Shown piece by piece: positions 46,001 through 56,421 of a stretch of DNA of 64,000 bases (the first letter of the stretch is position 1; every line of letters starts with the position of its first letter). A program made the translations under genes and the position numbers. This DNA is from Citrus sinensis (Eukaryota; Streptophyta; Magnoliopsida; Sapindales; Rutaceae). The stretch spans positions 24,157,501-24,221,500 of the forward strand of contig NC_068557.1 of assembly GCF_022201045.2 (NCBI RefSeq), in the 5' to 3' direction. Below the pieces are notes generated by a model. It saw only the letters and a program-made list of their open reading frames with translations, did not search any database and had not been told where the DNA came from.

Positions 46001-47361
46001 ACATTCCCTGCGGGGCCCTGATCAATTCGGGTCGGGACTCCTGAAAATCTTTAGAATTAAAAATGGGCCTGAATTGGGATAAATCTAAGCCCTAAATATA
46101 TTTCGGGTTTGGATTTGGAGATTTATCAGGCCCCGAACCCGAATCCGAGCTATAAGTTTTTTTAAAATCAAAATATTTTTTTTATTTTAATCAAATAATT
46201 AAAAAAAATACTGAACACAATAAAAGAAATATAACAAAAACCTGGATCTAAAGTCGTCTCTCTCAAAACACTATCGGTCCTATCGCCACCTCCGAGCCCC
46301 AATGGAGCTTCCCCTTGCCGGCCGTTATGCACCTCCAAACCGCTAACCCTTTCTCATTGGCACTCTCATTTTTCGCCGGACTTGACCAACCATCGCCACC
46401 TTCGCTGCCATTTGATCAATCAAGGTAATTTTTATTGAAATTTGATTTGATGATTCTTTTATTGTGTTTTTGTGTTATTCCATTGCTCTGTTTCCCCATA
46501 TTATGCTTTTCTCATTGATTTTAGAATTGGTTTGTTTCCCAATATTAATTATCGTTTAACTCTATTTGTGTAGCTGATGTGAGTAAACTATCGAATGAGG
46601 TGGCAATCTCCACTTTCATCTTAAGATGAAAGTATGTATGCCTGGTGATGCCCAGCATGTTGATCAGGTAAATTTCTTGCTGATTTGTTAAGTCTATTCA
46701 TGTTAATGGTGAATACGTATTGAAAAAATTCGATGCCCAGCATGTTGAACAGTCTTTTCATGTTCACGGTGAATTTGCTCTATGATATTTGGATTTAGTC
46801 ACTATATCAAGATATTTGGAATTTTTGCAACCTAAAACGTATGTGATGCTATGTATTTATGGAGCCAAATTTACGCTCTGTATTTATGTGATGCTATGTA
46901 TTTATGGAGCCTATTATATGCTAATGGGAAATGCTTTATGGGGTTTTCAAATGCATGTATTTGCTAATTGTCAGCCCTTCACATTTATATATTTGGATTT
47001 TTGTTCTTTACGGCAAGAGTAGCTTGCAAAGTCCATCATATAGCCTAATTATGTGCTCTGTGCTTGGTGTGAAAAATAGTTCATATATTTAGGATATATC
47101 AACCATGCAAAGCTTGTAATTAGCTCATACTATCAGAGAGGTTGGTAAAATATGCTTGATTTTTTATTTATGATTATTGTTTTCTTTCCAAAAATTGCAT
47201 AGTGTTATGCACCCTTAAGTAGTAAAGCTACTTAAATTTTCGATGATTATTGTTTTCTTTTCCAAAAAATTGCAGAGTGTTATTTCAATAGTAGTTTTAT
47301 TTTACTTTTTCCATTGCCCGTGAATTCTGAAATTGTCTATGATTTTTTATCGCATTGATAG
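46000..47361. other. Unit-2-specific insertion with possible transcription-unit scraps
   Basis: Starts TAGTGTTGGCAACATTCCC with CGGGTCGGG / CCCGAACCCGAAT runs like the subterminal parts of the hAT elements. Then a relatively GC-rich, leader-like stretch (46240-46425) ending at CAATCAAG|GTAATT, a possible splice donor. A short direct repeat of about 60 bases (GATTATTGTTTTCTTT...TTGCA) recurs at 47169 and 47243. No transposase or intact gene seen. Confidence 0.4.
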
Positions 47362-47412
47362 TTGTCAACTTGGCGCTAATTGATCTTCCTGGGCTCACAA
47401 AAGTAGTAGTTG
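47362..47412 (+). pseudogene. Dynamin-related protein exon fragment
   Basis: Between an AG acceptor (47360-47361) and a GTAAGT donor (47413) lies an exon encoding VVNLALIDLPGLTKVVV, the G3 block (DLPG) of the dynamin GTPase domain; plant DRP1-type proteins have nearly this sequence. No other dynamin exon is visible nearby, and the LTR-like repeat starts five bases into the intron, so this is a captured or stranded exon. Confidence 0.65.
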
Positions 47413-48199
47413 GTAAGTTGATGAGTTTGCTAGCTATTAATAAATGGTTTATTAGATTTGGAATTTGTTATTCTGTTATGCAGGTAAAGTTGTAAATAAA
47501 GCTTAGTGATGTGCTTGGTGAATAAGCTAGTAAGCTACGTCTATAAATATTAAGCATAGCCATTATTGTAATTGTACTAAAAAACTAAATTCAATAAAAA
47601 CAGTGGAAATCTTCTTCCTCGTTTGCATTTCCAAAAATCTAACTGTGACAAAGTTGTCGGTACTACTCAAGAACCTTGATTTGTTCGTTTTTGTATTTTG
47701 TGTAATGAGGATGAAAATAAATAATGGGAGGATGAAAAGAGGAAATTACATCAGATTAGAAGCTGAAAGAGCATGGCTGATCTGATAATTTGAACTTCTT
47801 TTGGCTGGACTTTAAGCACATATATGGATTTAGATGAAAGTGTTTGTTATTAATTAACGGAAATTAAGTTGAGCTGAAGAATAACTGTCTTGGCATCTTG
47901 ATGATCAAAATTCAAATGATATGCTGAAGAAGAAGAGATGGCTAAAAATGTGTGTTAATTACTAGCTGGCCTGGGCTGGCTCATGTGCCGTACCCCGTAG
48001 ATTCGTACAATATTGTGAACTAAGATTGGTTGGGTTTTAATTTTCAAGTTTTAACAATGCAGCAAGTCAATTTTTCTGTTCGTCCATCAATGCTTACTTT
48101 TTTCATGGATTCTCAGTGGGCCAGGCTCTAGGCTTAAACACTGAAAGCCCATAAAAGGGGGAGCGTTGTCATTTGTAAACTGAATAAAAATAACAATTA

Positions 48200-48393
48200 T
48201 TTAATCTTTGGCCGCGTGATTAGAGCAACTCTTTTGAACCCCCACAATAATATTGTGAGAGTTTAATTTCTTCTTCAAAATTGAGTGAAGGCAATTTTTT
48301 CTCTTTTGAAATGTGAGTGGAGTTGACATCCCTCTAATATGAGTTGTAATATGAACAATAATCTTATATAATAAAAAAAATTAACAATTGAAT
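48200..48393 (+). mobile_element. Decayed SINE, copy B
   Basis: Homologous to 33737-33947. The A box reads TTGGCCGCGTGATTAGAG and the B box is lost in TTTTGAACCCCCAC; the 3' body and terminal A run remain. Confidence 0.6.
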
Positions 48394-48399
48394 TTGTGG

Positions 48400-49075
48400 T
48401 TAAATGATGATACCAAATGTCTAAAAAAGAAAAATGAAATAATCTTTATTAGACTTGTCCTCATTCCAGAGTTACCTTCATTAGAGCCAAATTTATATTT
48501 TTAATTGAAACGTTCAATCAATGGTAGGATGCTACTAAGTTCTGTTTTTCTTTTCTTTTTTCCCATGTTGCTGCTGGTTTTTTCTCCAAAAAATTAACAA
48601 GTATTTTTTTCAAGTCGTGAAGTTGGCGGGTTATAAAAAATTTGTTAAATCTTAAGTATCTTCTGTTTTCAATAATTAACTAGATTTAATCGTGAGGAAA
48701 TTTTAGGTTTATGACAAGATAATTGGATTGAATGGTGAGAAGAGTAATAATATTACATTGACTTAAATTAAATTGTCCTTATTAGAAGATTATATTTCGT
48801 AATAATTTTTACAAATAGCTCCAACCATAATTTGGGATTCACAGATAAATTTTGAAACTACATAGAGATGTCTCAAGTGATATGACATTAGCATGATAAG
48901 TAATGAAAAATATTATTACTATAACTTTGTTCTTATAAAAAAGACTGGCGAAAAAAATAATATTTTATGAAGATAAAGTATTATGGTTTATCATCCAAAA
49001 AAAAAAACTAAAAGCATTTAAATTCAGTGATAAATCAAAATATTTGTGTAATTTTATTCCGACAGTTTAAATTAA
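48400..49075. other. Non-coding part of copy B
   Basis: Matches 33955-34670; AT-rich, no gene. Confidence 0.7.
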
Positions 49076-49083
49076 TTTACAAA

Positions 49084-50069
49084 TAGGGATGGCAATGGGG
49101 AGGGGAGGGGAGGGGACCAATCTCCCCGTACCCATCCCCGATATCTTGCGTATGTCACCGTCCCCTCTCCATCCCTGTCAAAATTAGAGAATCCTCATCC
49201 CCTCCCCGAATAATAACAGGGGATCCCCGAGGGTCCCCGATCCCCAAATAACTAATACATTTTTTTGTTTTCGATTTTGAGTTAATCATATTAAAATAAA
49301 AAATTCAAATAAAAGTAAAGTTCGAAATATATCTTACATTAATATCCATTACAAAAGTCACATACATTAAATTAGTAAGTAACGCAGCATGCAAGGGATA
49401 CAAACTATCATGAACAAATTAATAGTCTAATACAAAATTATTACAAATAAAATCAAATTTAGATTCAAAATTAACTTTTCAATGGTGGCGTAGGCACTTT
49501 ATAAATGTGGATTATTCCCTTTACAACACAATAGTTAAGTCGAAGCAAATTAAAAGCAAATATTATATTAGATTAGATATTAAAATTGTGATTTGCTGTG
49601 GGCAATTATAACATCTAAAAATAAATAAAAAATAGATTTAAGTTTAAAATATTTAATGAAATTAAAATTAAAACAAAAGTTTTGGGCTAATAGAATCTGT
49701 CCGGTCTTTTTAATGTCCTAAATAAAAATTTAGGACTTTAATTAGTTAATTAGGCCTAAAAGTTTAATAATATAAATATTTTGGTATTTTTTATTTTTAC
49801 CAATACTTATAATTTTATAATTCACATTTTATTATTTATTTACTAGTAATTTTAAAAAATTAAATTAAATTAAAAATTAAAATAGGGAAATGGGTAGGGG
49901 ATGGGGATTCCACCTCATCCCCGTCCCCTTCCCGAATAAGAAATTGGGTAAAAAAATTTCTCCGTCCCTTCCCCGAATAAGAAATTGGGTATGAAATTAT
50001 CCTTATACCCTCCCCGAATAGGGAAAATCCCCAAGAGTACCCGTCCCCGTGGGGATTTTGCCATCCCTA
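49084..50069. mobile_element. hAT-like element with GGGGAGGGGAGG-type termini
   Basis: 986 bp with ends TAGGGATGGCAATGGGG and CCCGTGGGGATTTTGCCATCCCTA, flanked by TTTACAAA at 49076-49083 and 50070-50077. Copy A has a single TTTACAAA in this place (about 34668), which proves the insertion. AT-rich non-coding core. Confidence 0.94.
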
Positions 50070-50247
50070 TTTACAAACACACTTAATAAACTTAATAAAA
50101 AGAGAAAATTAAAAAAGCTTTTACCATTATTTTCTGAATTTAATTTCTTACAAATTAATTAAAATAGGCGCACATCCAAGACAAAAGCCACAACAATTTA
50201 TTAGAACAAGAACTAAAAAGAGGAGTTGATGATTATTATCTCTGGGC

Positions 50248-51146
50248 CTACGGCTGCTGAGAAAGGAGAAGGGCATCAATATCTTTGGCAACATCAATTA
50301 CCATTTGAAGTTTGCCAGTGGGATCTGGAACATCTTCATTCAGCTTCTCGTATTCAAAAATCCAGTGCACCAAACTGCCATCATCGTTTTCTTTTGGAGT
50401 CACTTTAACAGTCGAAGAGAAGCTCTTGTACAACTCCAACAGGTTTCCTTCAATCACTTTGTAATTGGTTATGTAGTTTTCATTATCTATCGCTTCTATT
50501 ATCTCCTTTGCAATTTGAGGGCTCCCATCTGTGTTTCATTCCACGAGAACAATAAATCATTTTGCAATTATATTGAGCTTCCTTATCACATCATTGTACG
50601 TATTGAGCAACCTTGGTTGGAACTATATAAGTTGACAAGAATATTCTAATTGTTAAATTATAGATCATTACAAAAAGCCAAAAGGGCTTAATGGTACAGT
50701 GATTAAACATGAAAAACAAGATAAATAGTTAGCATAAATTAATCCTAATGATTGATATATTTGTAAGAGACTGAGTATGTTGATTGACAATCAATCCAAT
50801 TTACATTGATTGCCTAGATTGGAAACAACACATATTAATTATTTTGATTTTCATTACTGCATGATTCTTCATTTTTACGTAATCATATTAGATGGTTAGA
50901 AGGTCATATATAGCTAGTGATTGAATATGTGACATGATGTGAACATTAATTCTCACCATGAAAGTATCTCCAGCAGATGATACAGCCAGGCTTCCCCCAT
51001 TCCCCCTCAAGTAAATCGCAGCCCTGAATACTTTGGGGGCTCATACTGGCCAGGCTGTGTGGCCAGCAGCTGAACACTTGATGAAACTTGGCAGCAGGAG
51101 CCCTCACTTCCACTACAGTTTCCACCTTATTACTATTTTGAGACAT
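50248..51146 (-). CDS. Major latex protein (MLP)-like / Bet v 1 family protein 2, two exons
   Basis: Exon 1 is 51146-50957, exon 2 is 50528-50248, with a 428-bp GT-AG intron; 156 aa, same exon lengths as MLP gene 1. Starts MSQNSNKVETVVEVRAPAAK. Differences from gene 1 are concentrated in the first exon (CWPHSLASMS for CKPHIMASMS, and the strand before it), and scattered ones follow (EGNLLEL, KLNEDV, QMVIDVAKDIDALLL). The glycine-rich loop LLEGEWGKPGC and the C-terminal helix are unchanged. No stop or splice damage, so both duplicates look functional. Changed residues near the pocket entrance might alter ligand choice (inference). Confidence 0.95.
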
Positions 51147-51779
51147 TTTTATAAACCCTAATGATTTTCAGTAACCGACTGTAAACAGAAAGAATAAGCA
51201 CTGTTGAAATACTGCACTGGCCTTCAGCCTTTATATATAATTAGTAGAGGGATACTGAATTTTGATTGATGGGGGTTGGTCCCACTAGAGCAACCACGTG
51301 AATTGCGTGCTCCCTCCGTATATTTCAACGAGTGAGGCTATTTACACTCTAAAAATTACCTAAACATTCTTTTTTAATAAAATAATTTATTATAAATTTA
51401 CTATTAAGGACAATTTATTTATGTGCCAATACAATTTTGAATACTCATATAGCACACTCATTATTCAAAATTTACTTTTCTTAGCAAAAGCCTTAACACT
51501 TTTATTTCTAACATCTTAAAAAATACATGCAACAAATTGATATTTTAAATTATTTTGAGGTCAAAATATATGTGAGCCTTAGATTTTTCAAAAAAATAAA
51601 ATAAACTGAAAGAATTTCAAAGATTCTCATATTTTTTATCTATGATTTAAAAATAAGAAAATAAAAGCACTCTAAACCTACTAACCCAATCAACCCAGTC
51701 AACGTCTTCTCGGTCTTCTTCATTTTTATGTGAGATGGTGATTTGCTTTTCAATCGTTATTGAGGGGCAATGAAAGTCC
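51147..51779. other. 5' flank of MLP gene 2
   Basis: Matches 37415-38045 of copy A. Promoter region; no other gene. Confidence 0.7.
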
Positions 51780-51787
51780 ATACTTGT

Positions 51788-52667
51788 TAGGGGTATTCAC
51801 AATTAAATCTAATCCACTCAATCTGTGTGATCTGCAAAAATCTTATCTGTAGAAATCCGATTTATGGATTGGTGGATTAGATTGGATTGCAAATTTAAAA
51901 ATCCGCAGTTGGTGGATTGGATATGGATTTACTTCTGTAAATCTGTAAAAATTCGTGAATCTGTAAAAAAAATATATTTATTTAATAAAAAGTAAAACTC
52001 ATAAATGTAGCAATGCTACTTATTAATAAATTAAATAATTAAAGTGTTTTAACACCGTATTATATCTTATTCGATAATAATATAAAATAAAATTAATTAA
52101 ATATTTGAATAATTAAATAAACAAATATAACTTCCTAAACATTAAAAATTTAAAAGCAAAACAAAAAATTCTAAGCCAAAGAAAACATTTTGGCACATAA
52201 CACCAAAGCTCTACCCCACTGTATGCACAAGCCATCACTATGTCACTTCACCGCTTGAGGAGTTGAGGTAATTAAGATTAATTTCTTACCTTGTTGCCAA
52301 GCTTTTCAAGCTCTTCAAGTTTCTTAATTTCTTCCTGTTACATCAAAACTCTCAAGTTTCAACATTTAAATTCATAATTTAGTTAATTTTCATGTATTAA
52401 TTTAAATAAATGAAATTACTTTGTAGATTGGACAAAATTAAAAATTAAAAAATTTTAATTTTTTTAAATAAATTAGATTTTTTAATTTAATTACTTCGTA
52501 GATTGGACAAGATTAAAAAAAATTATTCGCAAATCAACCGCCAAATAGTGGATTGGATATGGATTGGCCAAATCCGCATCCTATCCGTAGACATATGGAT
52601 TGAAAATTTATAATCTGCAAAATCGTGGATCAGATATAGATTGATGTCCAATCCGCGAACACCACAA
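51788..52667. mobile_element. hAT-like element, TAGGGGTATTCAC ends
   Basis: 880 bp, starting TAGGGGTATTCACAATTAAATC and ending GTCCAATCCGCGAACACCACAA, flanked by ATACTTGT at 51780-51787 and 52668-52675. Copy A shows the unoccupied site (ATACATAT, about 38044). Subterminal GGATTGGAT / AATCCGA runs replace the GGGTT runs of the other families. Confidence 0.88.
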
Positions 52668-52675
52668 ATACTTGT

Positions 52676-53138
52676 TGATTTTAAAGATTTTGAGAGTGTA
52701 AAAATTGATATTTGATAATTCTTTAATCAACTAAAGCTACTAAGTAAAATTATTTTAAAAAGACCGTTTAATACTTGACTTAATTCGATTGTTGTAAGTT
52801 ACGCTAAAATTTTCTTCTGAGAGTGCTGAATAGTTTTACTGATGTTGTAAATTAATTTAAATGGTTTAAATAAGAATTCTTTTTGCTATTTTTAAGAGCT
52901 TACAAGATAAATTTAATTTTTTTTAATTTAATAAATGAGTGTACACAAATAAAGTGCTCAAAGTAATTTTTAGAGTGTAAATAATCTATCCGTTTCAAAT
53001 TTTTTATCCGCATTCCCTACCTACATATCGAACAATATATAATAACAGTAAGTACAACAAAAACTGCCGGCTGTTGCAATATTTGATTTTATTTTATTTA
53101 GCAATTAACAGATCATTTAAGATAAGAACGACATCAGC

Positions 53139-53187
<49 letters not shown>

Positions 53188-54136
53188 TGTTAATAGTAGT
53201 AATAAACAAAAAATTAAACTGCCAGCTGTTGGAATATTTGCTTGTCATTTGTTTTTACTTTCAACGATATATATTTAGCAAGTAATAGATAATTTAAGAT
53301 TCTTAAAAAAAAACAACAGATAATTTAAGATAACAACAACTGCAGCAATAATAATAATATGTTAATAGTAATAACAAACACAAAAAACCTAGCTACTGTA
53401 GATTTAATTATTTGCTTGTCATTTAGCTTCTGTTTTTCAAGATCCAATGGCAAGAGTGAAGCACAATTGAATTAACACCCAAAAAAAAAAATGTTCTAGT
53501 TGATGGAATATATAACTTTCTTGTCATTTTTCCTTCATTTCAACATTCTCCAGCAAGTGATAGACAATTTACGATGACAACAACAATAATCATACGATTG
53601 TATAATTTTTTTTTAATTATTTATCACTTTGCGAATGTGGTTATAATTTATACTTTACCTTAGAACAACTCTAAGATAGCCATTACCGATTTAGGATTTG
53701 AAAGCTTCAAATTTAGATAGAAAATATGATATGATCACGCTCCATCTTAGGACGAGTGAAAACCGAAAACATAAAGCATCTTTCCCTCTCATCTGGAAAG
53801 CATCTTTAAATAAAGCATGTTAACATTTATTTTAAAAAACACTTTAATAGTAATTGAATCGATAGGAGATTAATTATAAGAAATTTATGAACGATCTCCA
53901 TGAGATAACTATTTTATTTTAGGTGGTAATTATCCTATTGCTTTTGGTTAACATGTACCTAAAATTAGTTAATTATTTGCGTTAGATTAGGATTGTGGTT
54001 ATTTGCGTTAGATTAGGATTGTGGCTCATGTTCATTAGTTTTAAGTTTTGTCTGTAATTGTAAGTAGTATTTAAAATAGCAACAGTGCTAATAATGATAG
54101 TATAAAATATTATTTGACAATTATGAGTTGTATTTA
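52676..54136. other. Non-coding end of copy B and intergenic DNA
   Basis: Up to about 53597 matches copy A. It contains the (AAT)n microsatellite at about 53138-53186. Beyond that, AT-rich DNA with no gene; a 24-base direct repeat TTATTTGCGTTAGATTAGG.. occurs at about 53974-54020. Confidence 0.65.
53138..53186. repeat. (AAT)n microsatellite
   Basis: About 16 AAT units in copy B; the corresponding site in copy A (about 38605-38630) has only a few, so it expanded or shrank since the duplication. Confidence 0.92.
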
Positions 54137-54387
54137 GGTTTTATTTGTGATTAAGGTGCTCTAAGTTTTAAGGTATAGCTGCTATGGAAAAAAGTTGTAA
54201 TTATGAAACAAAAATTAATAGTATGTAGTAAATATAAATTTTAAATAATAATTTTGACAAAATTATTAAAGATATAATAGAATTTTCATCATAAAAGTGA
54301 AAAACCATATCAATATAGCTTCCAAACTACAGTAGTTAGTGTTTACCAAACATTGTAACTTGTCCAACCTCAATCCCAAATGGATCC
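54137..54387. mobile_element. TAA-target MITE, family member 2
   Basis: 251 bp related to 40929-41194 (shared AGTTTTAAGGTATAGC..., TTCATCATAAAAGTG and ATGGATC ends). Flanked by TTA at 54134-54136 and 54388-54390. Confidence 0.75.
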
Positions 54388-54390
54388 TTA

Positions 54391-55120
54391 GATGTGTTGA
54401 TACTCAAAGTACCAATATTATCTATTGGGAGGTTTGGATTTCTTGAAGTTAACCTACTTATCAGTTGTTCATTCGTTTGTTCTTTCTGTTTTCTTCAATT
54501 TCTTATTATGGGAAATTTGTGTCTATAACATTTGAAGTCATTTTTGAAAATAAAAAAAGAAAGATTAACAGTTTCCTACTACTGAAATTAATATATATTG
54601 TTTACCCTACTTTTTTCATAATATCCAATTCTTAATGCCAAAATTTTAAAGAGAAAGAAGGGTAAATGGGTTATTTGCTTGATACTTGATCTTAGGAATA
54701 TAAAATATATATTTATTATAAGAAATTATTTAAAAATAACAAAAAGTACAAGAAAAAATATGTTATTATTAATTTTTTTATTCACACCGAAACTGATATT
54801 TATGACTTTTAGTATTTAACTTTTTTTTTTAATTTCAATTTACATGATTTATTTAATTATCATAAATATGAATGGAAGTGTATATAAATTTAAGGGTAAT
54901 ACTATAAAATCATGGTGCAATGATTATTAAGTATTACAAAAATAGTAAAAGTAAGTGGTATAAATTGATATCAGTAGGTAACTGATATCTCCCAAGAAAA
55001 AAAAAAATTTAAACACATTGATTACTACTAAACCTTCTTATTTAAACACATTAATTGTGCTAGAGTGTTAGTTACAAGTAATTAAGAATAATTTAAAAAT
55101 ATAAAGCATCTTTTCTCTTA
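54391..55120. other. AT-rich intergenic DNA
   Basis: No gene or delimitable element seen. Confidence 0.5.
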
Positions 55121-55131
55121 GGAGAAAGAAT

Positions 55132-55353
55132 TTTTTTTTTTTTTGTCTTAACCACGAGGTATCCTGGAGAGGGCTTCAACTGTGGGAGGCACCTTTAAAC
55201 CCGTACCACAACCCAGACTAAAAGTTTCCGCTCGAACCGGGAGGCACATGTTCTTCCAACAAAGGCGACTTCCCTGCGACTCGAATTGGGGAGCAAACCT
55301 AATCAAACCACTTAAGGGGACTCCATTGCTAGTGGAGCCAACACTTTGTTGGT
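55132..55353 (-). mobile_element. SINE-like element with poly-A tail and 11-bp target duplication
   Basis: 222 bp of relatively GC-rich sequence ending, on the minus strand, in a run of A (the T run after 55131). It is flanked by GGAGAAAGAAT at 55121-55131 and 55354-55364. The A tail, short length and variable-length duplication are the SINE pattern. On the minus strand, GGCTCCACTAGCAATGG and CAATTCGAGTCGC could be degenerate A and B boxes; I am not sure of these. Confidence 0.75.
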
Positions 55354-55370
55354 GGAGAAAGAATCTTTAA

Positions 55371-55625
55371 TTGGTCATATTTGATATTGAGATATTATAG
55401 TTTTTAAGGTACAACTGTTGTGGAAAAGCTGTAGAAAAAAACTGTAACTATAAAATAAAAATTAATAATATGTAGAAAGTATAAAGATGTAATAGATTTT
55501 TAATCATACAAGTGTAAAATCAAATCAACTTAACTTCAAGTTACAACAATTAATGTTTATCAATCGTTTTAATACTAGAACTTAAAGATGTAATAGATAC
55601 TTAATTTCAATCCCAGATAGGACCA
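55371..55625. mobile_element. TAA-target MITE, family member 3
   Basis: 255 bp, starting TTGGTCATATTTGATATTGAG and ending TTTCAATCCCAGATAGGACCA, flanked by TAA at 55368-55370 and 55626-55628. Its right end is part of the tandem duplication that follows. Confidence 0.75.
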
Positions 55626-56207
55626 TAACTAAAAGACAAAGTTCATGAAGAAATCAAATGCTGACATTTTCTAATAAAAAAGGGCAATCGCAATGAAATT
55701 GATCGGAGATCGATTATGACTAATTTTAAACACGTAAGTGTATCTTTACTGAAAATATATAATAATAATGCCAATCGTCCTCATGTAAGATTAGGTACAA
55801 CTAATTGAAATTTACATTATTGATAAATTATAGATATATTTCAACTCAATTACTGTTGGTTTGGAAGTAATTTGGCAGTAATTATCGTAGGTGCTAGTTA
55901 ATAGATACTTAATTTCAATCCCAGATAGGACCATAAACTAAAAGACAAAGTTCATGAAGAAATCAAATGCTGACATTTTCTAATAAAAAAGGGCAATAGC
56001 AATGAAATTGATCGGAGATCGATTATGACTAATTTTAAACACGTAAGTGTATCTTTACTGAAAATATATAATAATAATGCCAATCGTCCTCATGTAAGAT
56101 TACGTACAACTAATTAAAATTTACATTATTGAAAAATTATAGATATATTTCAACTCAATTACTGTTGGTTTGGAAGTAATTTGGCAGTAATTATCGTAGG
56201 TGCTAGT
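55591..56207. repeat. Tandem duplication of about 308 bp upstream of the P450 gene
   Basis: 55591-55898 and 55899-56207 are almost identical (starting TAATAGATACTTAATTTC and ending GTAGGTGCTAGT), differing by only a handful of substitutions and one extra A. High identity implies a recent event. The first few dozen bases of each copy are the end of the MITE at 55371-55625, so the duplication came after that insertion. Confidence 0.95.
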
Positions 56208-56421
56208 TAACTTAATGCAATCTTTTGAAGTGGTACAAAATGCATGAGTTGGAATCAGCTCACATGGTTAAAGAATAAATTAAATTTTCATGGGCTAGTA
56301 CCGAAAATCGAAATAATAATAATAATAAAAATACATAAATGGGCAATAATAAGAAGGTTTGAAAGAGTTGAGAATTGATGAACTAACCTGTCCCCATAGA
56401 AAAACTCAGAACCCGAAAGAA

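Larger units (their letters stand above)
47418..53597. repeat. Duplicated block, copy B (contains MLP gene 2)
   Basis: Counterpart of 32968-39050. It lacks the Pack-MULE-like element and carries two hAT-like elements of its own. Both begin with the LTR-like TGATGAGTTTGCTAGC segment and end in the CAACAACAAC-rich simple sequence. Confidence 0.92.

Noticed and set aside
55182-55370. 62-codon open frame in a GC-richer stretch, possible gene
   Set aside because: The stretch is a SINE-like element with A tail and target duplication; the frame reads through it by chance.
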